Positions 44,471 to 54,190 of a stretch of DNA of 64,000 nucleotides are shown piece by piece (the stretch's first letter is position 1; every line of letters starts with the position of its first letter). This stretch comes from Ectobius pallidus. Lineage: Eukaryota; Arthropoda; Insecta; Blattodea; Ectobiidae. The notes beneath the pieces were generated by a model, which saw only the letters and a list, made by a program, of their open reading frames with translations, searched no databases and was not told where the DNA came from. The DNA lies in NCBI GenBank assembly GCA_964059195.1, contig CAXKWD010000002.1, positions 155,758,422 through 155,822,421 on the forward strand. Reading direction: 5' to 3'. A program made the position numbers and the translations under genes.

Positions 44471-46477
44471 TGTTGTTAAATATTCATATACAACCAACCA
44501 ACCATTTCTTCTCCCCAAAAATTTGATCCTTTAGGCTACTTGTTAACATTCCAGTCTAATTAGTCAACACCGCCCATGAATTTGTTGTAGCCATCTATAC
44601 AGAATGGCTGTACAATTTTCGCTTAATTTCTTTTTACTTTTTGACCTTTGCCATAGTTTTTGCAAAGGAACTACTAATTCGTGGCTTGATTAAGTTTTGA
44701 CAATATTGTGTTCTTTCCTTACTTCATTTTTGATATTATACCTGTAATCAAATGCACAACGCTCTTTTTTCATCTCTGCATCACTTTTTACTAGACAGTG
44801 GTTCATACGATGGTACTGCACTATGAGCCAGTGTCATTTCTGTACTTGGCATCGGCCATGATCCCCTTTTGGGGATCAGTAATAAAATAAAGGTTTTACT
44901 CTGGGAAATTCTTAGGAAGTGAAAATGAAGCTGTGAATAATAAGTTTAACCTTCAAGAAATCATATTACAATATTCTTATCTGTAGGCCTATATTTTGGG
45001 TTATATTATGTACTAACGAATTTGAATATCAGCAATAATTCTAAAAGTTATGTCACCTCAAATTCTCAGTTTATTTCTGCAAGCATCCAAACTCCAAAGA
45101 ATATGTGAGGTATTTGTTTCCTGCACACTGAATTGAACTATAATGAATGCAAATATGTCCATTGTTGAACATATTTCATCATGTACTACCAACTGCTAAA
45201 CATGAAAGACTCAATCCCCAGTTGGGGATCGTGGCACTTAATGGGTTAAAAAATTTACAAGATGTTTGCTACATGTTTTGAGGGGTCACTAGTACTTTAG
45301 AGAGTGCCCAGGCACATCTGTCTACGTTTCAGGAAGTGTAGAGAAATTCTGTTGACGTTAGGACTGTGTATAGTAAGGTCTGCTCACCGTCAATGGTAAC
45401 TAAGCAAACAAACTTTTTTTATCTCACATACCATCCTATGCTGTGCTATGCTATGCCTACATATCTTACTTTATAATTAACCCAAATTATAACACAATAT
45501 TCATCAAACTGTATTCATCAAACAGTTTGACTACACAGAAATATCAGTTTATATTTTGAAATGGAATTACAAACAAACAGAAATTGCAGAGATTACATGA
45601 AAAGGGTTTTACTCAGAATTAGTAGTGAATTAAATTTTAATTATGTTAATTTAATGCCAAGCTAAATGCTTCAATGAATGATTAATTATAAAAGATTCAT
45701 GATATAAAGGCCAATAACCAAAATAGTCATTTACTAAGATTACACAGAAATAGCAGTTTATATTTTTGAAATGGAATTACTAACAAACAGAAATTGCAAA
45801 GATTACATGAAAAGGGTTCTAATCAGAATTAGTAGTGAATTTCAAAATGTGTATTTTAACTATATATCTTTTAGGGCCGATTGTATAAACATCACTGACT
45901 GGAGATCAATTATGATCTAAGTTCAGAAAATGATCTGAGTTCAGGCTCGAGTCGTATTGTATAACACTGATCTAAGATCAACGAATCGAAGTTCAATTTT
46001 GATCCTAGTTCATACATGAGCGCTTGGCAACATCGCAGAAACAGATGAGTTCGCGAGACGAGAGCATTGTTATTCTGTTTTCCTCCGTATTTAGACTGTG
46101 TTATGCGAAATGTGTTATCGAAATTAAGCAGAAAAAGGATCGTTCCTAATTGAAATTGTCTTGGGAAAATATAAAGATATTGTAGAATCCAAAAAGACGG
46201 ATGCGATAATATTTGTGCAAGAGCAAAATGCAATGAAAAATGTTCTGGTAATTTCATTCCTGGCGTTATAAATCGGCTTAACATTTCCACGGCTAAGAAC
46301 GTATAAATGCTTCGTCTCATGAATTGTATAAGAGCGGAGACGTAAAACTTAAGGAATTTTTGTTCATCTGTTATGTTTGTCATTCATGGAAACCAGGTAG
46401 CCTATTCCACTGAACTTTTCGCTATCGATTTTAAACTTAATAGCCCACTGAAGTTTTTACCTCATGACTGCCTTATT

Positions 46478-46989
46478 GAATGAATGAATGAATGAATGAA
46501 TGAATGAATGAATGAATGAGCCACATGTGTCCCATTCAGGGCTAGGGCCTCCCTCTGATGAGGGGGTAGCTCGGTTAGAATCTCATATGGTGAGCTGGTC
46601 CATATGAGCTTGGTAAACACTTCACTTTCACTAAACTTCTTCCAGCAACTCGGTGTGTAGGCTTCTCCAGACATCTCTGTTCTTTGCTACGCTGGACCAG
46701 TGTACCCCGGCACGCCTTCTGAAGAAATCTACCCACCTCGTTCTTGGTCTTCCTCTCTCCCTTTTGCCGATCCTAGGGTCCCATACAGTAGAGATGTTTC
46801 CCCATCTGGTACCTGGAAATCTCGCTACATGACCACCCCACTTCCACTTCAGGCTGCATGCGCGCTGGGCCACGTCGGTTAGTCCTGACATCTTTCTCAG
46901 TCTTTCTGTTGAAATTCTGTCTCTGAGGGATATCCCCATTATCCTCCGTTCCATCTTCCGTTGGCAAGTTTTTATGCTATTCTTCTGAG
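46478..46989 (-). mobile_element. RTE-like LINE 3' end with GAAT tail
   Basis: The minus-strand frame reads MERRIMGISLRDRISTERLR, CSLKWKWGGHVARFPGTRWG and GKRERGRPRTRWVDFFRR, the C-terminal region of RTE-like reverse transcriptases. The tail is a TGAA/GAAT tetranucleotide run at 46478-46516. CTTATT flanks both ends (46472-46477, 46990-46995). The truncated Harbinger-like copy at 6799-7651 shows the empty site. Severely 5'-truncated. Confidence 0.85.
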
Positions 46990-47239
46990 CTTATTACAAT
47001 GTAAAATATCAGTTCTGAAAGAGTTAATAGGTCACATAAAGAAAGATAACGAAGAAAGCATTTGGGGAAAATCCAAAAACAGGTCGCCCCTTAAGATCCT
47101 CCCACTCGAGATTTCCTAGTAGTTCCACCATAGTCTCCTAACTGTCTCTCGTTTAGCAGCGTTGAAAATTTGGAAATTTTTTATTTTTCCTCCTTTCTAC
47201 TATTCAATCTCTTTTCTCCAACCTATTCCTACAATAAAA

Positions 47240-47312
47240 TATTTGAGCCCAAGGAGATTCGAACATGGGACCGCTAGCATGACAGCCACTCATTTTAACA
47301 CTATGCCATCAA
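47240..47312 (-). repeat. tRNA-like stretch, possible SINE head
   Basis: The minus strand reads GATGGCATAGTGTTAAAATG, then GGTCCCATGTTCGAATCTCC, resembling A-box and B-box spacing of a tRNA-derived SINE. The cloverleaf is poor. Confidence 0.35.
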
Positions 47313-48589
47313 GTGAACGTTGGGGTGATAAGCGAGAATTCCTGTGTTTAAGGTTAGGGAGCTGCATGAAATGGCGAAGATTGATAATTTCATATTAGTT
47401 GCAATTGTGGTGCAAGGGTTATTTTCGTATTATAGTAATTAGTGCAACATAATAATAACGTACAGGTTATGCTGTAGAGTTATGTTACATTGCATTATAA
47501 GGAGCCTAAAGCATAGCCTATATACGCACAACTACTTTATAGCTAGAAATGTACGCACAACTACGTTATAGCTAGAAATGTATGAAGTTGTGTTTTATGT
47601 ATTTTCTTTATATTTATCGTAACCACACAGGTAGGCCTAATATTATGTTTATAATGAGCTAATCTTATGTCTCAAATACGAAAACAGCCCCTTGAACTGA
47701 GATCAACTAGTTTGATCGGAGAAATTTCTCCAGTCAAAATTGATCCTAGTTCAGTGCGAATTGATCTCAGATTAGCGTTTATACAACAAAAATTTCTGAG
47801 TTCAGCGTGAACTGAGATCAATTTAGTCTCTGATCCAAGATCAAACTGTTTATACAATCGGCCCTTAAAGTTTTAATGTGAAGTAATAATTTTTGGTGTC
47901 AATGTATTGTAAAATTCTGATTATAAAATTCCATATATTGGCAAGTACTGCACTTCTCTACTCTCTACAACCCACGATCCCCAAATGGGAATTTTTATAA
48001 ATAAGATAAATAGTTCAACCAAATTGCATCGTTTTACTTATGGCTTGTTATATTGTGTTGTTTAGCCTCAAAGCAACATATATTTGCAAAAAGATTAATT
48101 TTCAAAATTCTGGCATTTAATGGGTTGAGATGAAACAAAATGTTCCATGTACATACTTCTTTTCTTATAATTTTGTCTGCTATGGAAACAATGTCAGTCA
48201 TCAGTGCAAATGATGTACCAGTAATTGATGAATTTAAGAAACTGTTTCTTTCAAAGGGGTGTCTTTTGCCATCATTGTTAGTATGCTAACCAAAAGTTTG
48301 GTGATTTAATTTGTAGTCTGTCCTTTTTATTTTTCATTACTTTTTAGTTTACCTGTAGAATTATTTTTTTAGAGATCCTTTTTATATTCAAGCGAGCTTA
48401 AAAGACCCAGAATTGCCCAGGTATTGTATTTTGCATGTACTAAGAAGGAAACTTATGGAGTACTTCTGAATTTCAAATTCTAGGCCTTTATATAGCCTTC
48501 TGTCTGGGTTGCATGGTCAATATGACCAATACTTTTTCTTTTCTTCAGTTCCATTTCAAAAATTCTTGGAAAAAAAAGTTTCGTGAATG

Positions 48590-48972
48590 GCAATCAAGAT
48601 CTCCATTTGGTGTTTGTTGATATAGAAATAGCGTAGCATACTATTCGGTGCCAAGAAAGATGCTGTGGAAGATGTTGGAAAAGGTGGGTGCAACAATAGA
48701 GTTGATGAGAAGAATGTACTACAGTAGCAAGGCAGCTGTAAAGGTTGGTAATAGAATATCAGAAATGTTTGAAACAAGCAAAGGACTAAGACAAGGATGC
48801 TCGATGTCACCAACAGTGTTTAAATTATATTTAGAAGTTGTTCTTGGCTATTGGAACAGACAGTGCAGGAGCTTGGGTGTGCCAGTACAGCATCAACATT
48901 TACATTCACTGTTGTTTGATGATGATCAAATGCTTTTGGCCCTGGATAGAGACGATGTTATGTATCAAGTGA
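48590..48972 (+). pseudogene. LINE E, 5' part (plus copy, arm 2)
   Basis: Reads YYSVPRKMLWKMLEKVGATI, RMYYSSKAAVKVGNRISEMF, GLRQGCSMSPTVFK and LLFDDDQMLLALDRDDVMYQ. The frame is cut at 48972 by LINE D and resumes at 56461. The LINE is 5'-truncated near 48590 in both arms, evidence that the arms are one duplicated segment. Confidence 0.82.
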
Positions 48973-49273
48973 AACATACGGTTTTGGTTCTGCACAACTT
49001 CTTCGTTAACTGCGGTCCAGGTTTGGACCCATAAAAAACGGGATAATAGTGATATTGCAGGCTGTAAGCATTGTAAGTTTGAACATTAAAACACCAGCAG
49101 TGAATTCAATGATTCAGAATTATTTTTCCTTATTGTGATTGTGAAAGTGTGGTGTTTTCAAGCTGACTAACGCTATGAAGGGAGATCAGCGCCATATTGA
49201 TTGTCTTGTAACGGTCTAGCGCAATACTCCGTATATAGAGATATACGCACGGTAGTGCTCTAAACATCACGGA

Positions 49274-50740
49274 TTGTGCAACATGGATCAGGCTCTGCCC
49301 ACGGTGTCCTTAAATCTTATCATAGATCTTCTTACCAAAGACTTGCATGAAGCCCAGAGAATGATAAATGATTTAAAGCAGGAAAACGAGGAACTAAAAA
49401 GCAACATAAGATTCTTGGAACAGTATTCTTGGGCTAACAAAGTAAAGAGACCTTTTCCTAATACTCATCATGGTGCAGACTTTCAACTGCAGACACACAA
49501 CAGGTTCAGTGCACTCAATGGGGCAACTGAATGGAAGCCCAAACAAGGTCCTCCTTCCAAGAGCAAATCCAGCAAGCAACGCCCACATAAAGAAAAAGTA
49601 AAGTCAGGCAACAAGAATACTACAAACAAGAAAAAGGTAGTAATAATGGCTGATAGCCACGGAAGGGGTTTATCTGAAAGACTAACATGTGACCTAGGAA
49701 ACCAATATGAAGTCATTGGGTATGTGAAACCAGTTGCTACGATATGCCAGGAGCTGGAAAATAACAACAGCATCAGTAATGAGCTTGGTGAAGAGGACCA
49801 TTTAATCATCATAGGAGGATCTAATGATGCTTGTCACAGTCTATATGATGTTACACATATTTCAAATCTCATATCAGATAAACTAGCCGCATTCAAGACT
49901 AATAATGTAACCTTAGTGGACCTACCCCACAGATATGACTTACTGAATGACTCACCGGTAAATGTGAGAATCAGTGAGATCAACTCATCTCTTCAGGAAA
50001 TTAGAAAGTTTCGCTCATCATTAGCTTTAATTCAAATGTCAAACTTTGAGAGAAGATTGCGTACACGTCATGGCCAACACCTCAATAATGCAGGCAAAAA
50101 TTCACTCTCTGGTTCATTGAGTGAATCAATCCAAGGACGGAGCAAGAAAGGGACACAGCAGCTGTTTCGGTCAACGCCTAAGTCAGCGATCACAAGGGAA
50201 ATTGTCTTAAAGGCCAGCAATAATCTCTCTCCCTCATCATTGCCTTTAAGCATTGGAGAGGTAATGCCAGGGGCGGTAAATAGACTTTCTTCCAAGCTAT
50301 CGCTGGGCCATCCTCATAATCATGCAGCTGAGCCCACCTCGACTGAGGAAGACCCGGAGTCATTAAATGAGCTTTCCTCTGAGCAACCTCTATGTTCTGC
50401 TGAGGAATCCACTCCAGATTCTTCAACTGTGAACTTTTCAACAGCTAATGTGGAATTTTCTCCTGAACAACCTCTATGGTCTGTTGATGAATCCACTACA
50501 GACTCTTCAACTGTAAACGTTTCAACCCCTATCATGGAAATTTCTTCTGTCAATTCAATGGAAACATTCTCTATCGCCAATAATGAACCTAATTTAGTAT
50601 CTATTGAGGAACCCACTCTAATCACTTCAAATGAACACACGACTGGATACTTAGAGGGTTCTCAACCAGCAAGAAGAAAATCATCCAGAATGGGGAAGCC
50701 ACCTGCTAAACTCGAAAAATTTTTATGCTCAAGGGCTTAA
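49274..50740 (+). CDS. LINE D ORF1 with SGNH/GDSL esterase-like domain
   Basis: The frame of 488 codons is intact. Residues 1-55 are hydrophilic with a short coiled-coil-like stretch (EAQRMINDLKQENEELKSNI). Residues 85-125 are a lysine-rich probable nucleic-acid-binding region. Then come three esterase blocks: MADSHGRGL (about 125-133, nucleophile Ser), IIIGGSNDA (about 180-190, block III) and RHGQHLNNAGK (about 265-275, catalytic His). The C-terminal third is Ser/Thr/Glu-rich with two similar repeats (SAEESTPDSSTVN, SVDESTTDSSTVN). CR1-type LINEs are known to carry such an esterase in ORF1; its role in transposition is not settled. I chose the ATG at 49274 as the first in a long frame after the 5' UTR. 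Confidence 0.85.
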   Translation: MCNMDQALPTVSLNLIIDLLTKDLHEAQRMINDLKQENEELKSNIRFLEQYSWANKVKRPFPNTHHGADFQLQTHNRFSALNGATEWKPKQGPPSKSKSSKQRPHKEKVKSGNKNTTNKKKVVIMADSHGRGLSERLTCDLGNQYEVIGYVKPVATICQELENNNSISNELGEEDHLIIIGGSNDACHSLYDVTHISNLISDKLAAFKTNNVTLVDLPHRYDLLNDSPVNVRISEINSSLQEIRKFRSSLALIQMSNFERRLRTRHGQHLNNAGKNSLSGSLSESIQGRSKKGTQQLFRSTPKSAITREIVLKASNNLSPSSLPLSIGEVMPGAVNRLSSKLSLGHPHNHAAEPTSTEEDPESLNELSSEQPLCSAEESTPDSSTVNFSTANVEFSPEQPLWSVDESTTDSSTVNVSTPIMEISSVNSMETFSIANNEPNLVSIEEPTLITSNEHTTGYLEGSQPARRKSSRMGKPPAKLEKFLCSRA

Positions 50741-50741
50741 A

Positions 50742-51576
50742 TGGAACCAAAGAATTTTCTGTGTTGTTGCAAAACATTCAATGTTTGAGAAACAAGTTAT
50801 TTGAGTTAGAAATTCTTTTGTCACATGATCTCTCACAGGTAAGGATATCTGCCTGACAGAGCACTGGTTACTAGAAAATGAAACAGTTTACTTAATACTT
50901 CCTTCTTTTAGTATAGCAAATATTTACTGTCGCAAAAATCATAAAAATTGTGGAATTCTAGTGAGAAATTCAATAGTTTTTGAAAACCCAGTAAATACAA
51001 CCCATCTCAATGATGAACTAAACTTTGAACATTCAGTTACACAAGTAAGCTTAAATAATACCAAATTCTTAATAGTGTGTCTGTACAGATCTCCCAATGG
51101 ATCTCTTCCAATCTCTCTTGACAAAATAGAATCCTTATTCTCAGTGTTACATAAGCTCAATTTACCCATTATAAGCTATGGCGATTTCAACTTAAATTTC
51201 CTATTAAAAACTCCTTATGTTGTGAACTTATGTAATCTATTTCTAACTTATAATTTACACCCTGTCATAAATACCGCCACTAGAATAACATCTACTTCTC
51301 ATACTTGTTTAGATCAGTTCTTTATTAACCCAAATAATTTTAATTTCAGTACCCTCAATTTGAATTCTGGAATCTCTGATCACAACTCGTTACTACTAAA
51401 TTTACATTTACATTCTCCACATCCCATTCTTGAATCTGTATGTTTAAAACTTAGCTAATCTAAATAAAATATTAACTTCTTCAATTTCCTGCTAGGTAAA
51501 GAGGATTGGGAGGATATTTCTAAGGAAACAGACACCAATCTTATTACAGAAAATTTCATTGATACAATCATTCACT
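50742..51576 (+). pseudogene. LINE D ORF2, endonuclease part
   Basis: Frames read VLLQNIQCLRNKLFELEILL, CLTEHWLLENE, CRKNHKNCGILVRNSIVFEN, VCLYRSPNGSLP, ISYGDFNLNFL and LNSGISDHNSLLL. These are the blocks of an apurinic-type endonuclease with the catalytic EHW, GDFN and SDH motifs kept. A frameshift lies near 50838 and another near 51460. The linker continues to 51576, then across the two insertions to 54125. Confidence 0.83.
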
Positions 51577-51663
51577 TCATTCTTGTGTCCGACTTTAGCG
51601 CTGTGTAACAAATAGTTGAATAAAAACACTTTCTTCAACGCACTTTATTTACCTTAGTAAACT

Positions 51664-51708
51664 TCTGGACGGCCGTTTCGCAGGTGGTGTTCCTGCATCA
51701 TCAGCAGA
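51664..51708 (-). ncRNA. Hammerhead ribozyme motif (minus copy)
   Basis: Reverse complement of the motif at 52818-52862; identical in sequence by eye. Confidence 0.7.
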
Positions 51709-52132
51709 GTGTCAACTGAGGTCTCTGGAGCAGGTGTTTGTGAGGGTGTCTGTTATGGTGGGGTGTAGTGGAGGTGGGGGTAGGTGATGGGGGTTTGGTT
51801 TGACTGCCTGTGTGTATTAATGTGTCAAATAGCGTGTGTGATCTGAAATTGAGTTGGTTATTTAAAACTGATGTTGGGTGTGATTTTGTGTGTTTGTAGA
51901 TTTCGAATTGTTCCAATGTATTTAATTTCTTGCTTTTGTGTGTGAAGTGTAGTATTTCCATGTCTGTGTTTATGTTTTCGTAATTGTGGTCTGTTGTAAT
52001 GATGTGCTCTGCAAAATTTGATTTGTTTTGTGCTTGGTGGATAGCTTTGATGTGTTCTTTGTATCTGGTTCGAAATGATCTGCCTGTTTGGCCTATGTAG
52101 AAACTGGGACAGTCTTGGCATTTTAAATATCT
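51701..52132 (-). pseudogene. Penelope-like GIY-YIG endonuclease domain (minus copy)
   Basis: From about 52132 downward the minus strand reads LKCQDCPSFYIGQTGRSFRT, RYKEHIKAIHQAQNKSNFAE, HIITTDHNY, KKLNTLEQFEIYKH and HPTSVLNNQLNFRSHTLFDT to a stop at 51701. FYIGQTGRSF is the GIY-YIG core, with the CxxC that marks Penelope-like nucleases. The reverse transcriptase is absent. The frame is intact from the junction to its stop. Confidence 0.85.
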
Positions 52133-52160
52133 AGCACAACAAAATGGATACAAACCCGAA

Positions 52161-52556
52161 ATGATAAATTCAATGGTCAAAAAAGCAGAACGAAAAAGAC
52201 ACACACAAAACCCCCAACAAACACAAAAAGATAAATTCATCACACTGACGTACCAAAACCATAAAATGTACAAAGTCGCTACCTCATTTAAAAAACTGAA
52301 ATACAAAATTGCATACAGAACAAACAACACCCTGAAAAAACACCTCACAAACAAACACACACACACAGACAAATTTAATTCAACTGGTATATACAAACTC
52401 AAATGCCAAGACTGTCCCAGTTTCTACATAGGCCAAACAGGCAGATCATTTCGAACCAGATACAAAGAGCACATCAAAGCTATCCACCAGGCACAAAACA
52501 AATCAAATTTTGCAGAGCACATCATCACAACAGACCACAATTTTACGAAAACATAA
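52161..52556 (+). pseudogene. Penelope-like linker and GIY-YIG domain (plus copy)
   Basis: Reads the reverse transcriptase to nuclease linker (VATSFKKLKYKIAYRTNNTL) and CQDCPSFYIGQTGRSF, ending with a frameshift at ITTDHNF. The remainder of the domain continues in another frame to 52825 (NINTDMEILHFTHKSKKLN). Relative to the minus copy it is longer 5' and carries one disabling shift. Confidence 0.83.
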
Positions 52557-52817
52557 ACACAGACATGGAAATACTACACTTCACACACAAAAGCAAGAAA
52601 TTAAATACATTGGAACAATTCGAAATCTACAAACACACAAAATCACACCCAACATCAGTTTTAAATAACCAACTCAATTTCAGATCACACACGCTATTTG
52701 ACATATTAATACACACAGGCAGTCAAACCAAACCCCCATCACCTACCCCCACCTCCACTACACCCCACCATAACAGACACCCTCACAAACACCTGCTCCA
52801 GAGACCTCAGTTGACAC

Positions 52818-52862
52818 TCTGCTGATGATGCAGGAACACCACCTGCGAAACGGCCGTCCAGA
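52818..52862 (+). ncRNA. Hammerhead ribozyme motif (plus copy)
   Basis: Reading order: TCTG (stem I), CTGATGA core, an extra T, GCAGG/CCTGC (stem II, loop AACACCA), GAAAC, GGCC (tiny stem III loop), GTC cleavage site, CAGA (stem I). All core bases of a hammerhead are present; the T between CTGATGA and stem II is unusual. Hammerheads are known in the terminal repeats of Penelope-like elements. Confidence 0.75.
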
Positions 52863-53053
52863 AGTTTACTAAGGTAAATAAAGTGCGTTGAAGAAAGTGT
52901 TTTTATTCAACTAATCATTCACTACCTTGATGTAGCTATACCCAAAAAAAGGGTAACCAGCTGTAATAACAACTAAGTGGAGGGAAAGGAAATAGACATT
53001 AAATCCATGTCTGGGATATTAATACAAGTAAGAATAAGCTTGAAAAATTTTAT

Positions 53054-53123
53054 GTCATAACCGGGATTTGAACACGGATCTCCAGCTTAACGCGCTGATG
53101 CTCTACCATTGAGCTACCATGAC
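53054..53123 (-). tRNA. tRNA-Asn-like sequence, copy 1
   Basis: A 70-nt cloverleaf: acceptor GTCATGG/TTATGAC, D stem GCTC/GAGC, anticodon stem TCAGC/GCTGG with loop GCGTTAA (anticodon GTT, Asn; position 33 is C instead of U), and T stem CCGTG/CCCGG with loop TTCAAAT. Likely a SINE or pseudo-tRNA head, not a host tRNA gene, as it is part of a repeat. Confidence 0.65.
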
Positions 53124-53346
53124 AACATGCCAGTACAACATCAAATTCCTCAACTGATTCAGAATACAAGGCAGACCACGGGAGGTTTCTCCGTTGAGAA
53201 CACACATCCAAAGGTGTCCTACATTTGTAGGTACTTTGAAGCCAAGTTTATTTATATACTATTAATTAAGTGGAGGGAAAGGAAATAGACATTAAATCCA
53301 TGTCTGGGATATTAATACAAGTAAGAATCAGCTTGAAAAATTTTAT

Positions 53347-53416
53347 GTCATAACCGGGATTTGAACACGGATCTCCAGCTTAACGCGCTGATGCTCTACC
53401 ATTGAGCTACCATGAC
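53347..53416 (-). tRNA. tRNA-Asn-like sequence, copy 2
   Basis: Same 70-nt sequence as copy 1, 293 bp away and in the same orientation. Confidence 0.65.
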
Positions 53417-53717
53417 AACATGCCAGTACAACATCAAATTCCTCAACTGATTCAGAATACAAGGCAGACCACGGGAGGTTTCTCCGTTGAGAACACACAT
53501 CCAATGGTGTCCTACATTTGTAGGTACTTTGAAGCCAAGTTATTATTTATATACTATTAATTAAGTGGAGGGAAAGGAAATAGACATTAAATCCATGTCT
53601 GGGATATTAATACAAGTAAGAATCAGCTTGAAAAATTTTATGTCATAACCGGGATTTGAACACGGTCTGCCATGTATTCTGAATCAGTTGAGGAATTTGA
53701 TGTTGTACTGGCATGTT

Positions 53718-53787
53718 GTCATGGTAGCTCAATGGTAGAGCATCAGCGCGTTAAGCTGGAGATCCGTGTTCAAATCCCGGTTATGAC
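53718..53787 (+). tRNA. tRNA-Asn-like sequence, copy 3
   Basis: Same 70-nt sequence in inverted orientation to copies 1 and 2. Confidence 0.65.
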
Positions 53788-54012
53788 ATAAAATTTTTCA
53801 AGCTGATTCTTACTTGTATTAATATCCCAGACATGGATTTAATGTCTATTTCCTTTCCCTCCACTTAATTAATAGTATATAAATAATAACTTGGCTTCAA
53901 AGTACCTACAAATGTAGGACACCATTGGATGTGTGTTCTCAACGGAGAAACCTCCCGTGGTCTGCCTTGTATTCTGAATCAGTTGAGGAATTTGATGTTG
54001 TACTGGCATGTT

Positions 54013-54082
54013 GTCATGGTAGCTCAATGGTAGAGCATCAGCGCGTTAAGCTGGAGATCCGTGTTCAAATCCCGGTTATGAC
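54013..54082 (+). tRNA. tRNA-Asn-like sequence, copy 4
   Basis: Same 70-nt sequence, 295 bp after copy 3 and in its orientation. Confidence 0.65.
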
Positions 54083-54190
54083 ATAAAATTTTTCAAGCTG
54101 ATTCTTACTTGTTGTAATAACAACGCTTACAGTCCGGACAATAGTTGGATTAGTAAAGGGATTAGGAAGTCCTGTAAAAAAAAAAGGATT

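Larger units (their letters stand above)
42832..45520. other. Spacer between the inverted arms
   Basis: About 2.7 kb without a gene. It contains a long-TIR MITE (43085-43702), a second copy of the dispersed repeat at about 44045-44470, and a possible piggyBac-like end at 45230-45249. Confidence 0.7.
45874..47864. mobile_element. Harbinger-like DNA transposon, non-coding
   Basis: The termini are GGGCCGATTGTATAAAC and its inverse. TTA (3 bp) flanks both ends (45871-45873, 47865-47867). The empty site, with a single TTA, is present in arm 1 near 42475. Three-base TTA duplications and GG-starting ends fit PIF/Harbinger. Subterminal GATC.AAGTTCAG-like words recur. No transposase was found. It contains a nested LINE fragment (46478-46989) and a tRNA-like stretch (47240-47312). 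Confidence 0.87.
51577..52912. mobile_element. Penelope-like element, head-to-head inverted pair
   Basis: Two 5'-truncated copies of one Penelope-like element lie in opposite orientation: 51605-52133 on the minus strand and 52134-52912 on the plus. Each outer end has the same segment, with TTACTAAGGTAAATAAAGTG, the hammerhead motif, and a TTTTTATTCAACTA terminus. AATCATTCACT (11 bp) flanks the pair (51566-51576, 52913-52923), and subtraction restores the LINE D frame (THYLDVAIPKKRV region). The pair thus entered as one event. Confidence 0.88.
52974..54112. repeat. tRNA-derived repeat array, two inverted tandem blocks
   Basis: A unit of about 295 bp is present head to tail as two full and one partial copy (52974-53665, tRNA-like part on the minus strand), then switches strand within the sequence GGTCTGCCATGTATTCTG near 53665 and continues as about one and a half units on the plus strand (53666-54112). 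TGTAATAACAAC (12 bp) flanks the whole array (52962-52973, 54113-54124), and subtraction restores LINE D. Each full unit has a 70-nt tRNA-like cloverleaf. The long flanking duplication suggests retroposition. Confidence 0.87.

Noticed and set aside
37966..48124. The whole palindrome read as one giant transposon with CCCATTAA ends and very long TIRs.
   Set aside because: Arm homology continues outside these points on both sides (into LINE E), so they cannot be the ends of such an element.
52135..52402. Minus-strand hydrophobic stretch at the start of a 233-codon frame, looking like a membrane protein fused to GIY-YIG.
   Set aside because: It is the antisense of the plus-oriented Penelope-like copy; the apparent fusion results from the inverted pair.
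53054..54082. The four cloverleaves as a functional host tRNA-Asn cluster.
   Set aside because: They are embedded in 295-bp repeats inside a target duplication, and position 33 is C instead of the nearly invariant U.
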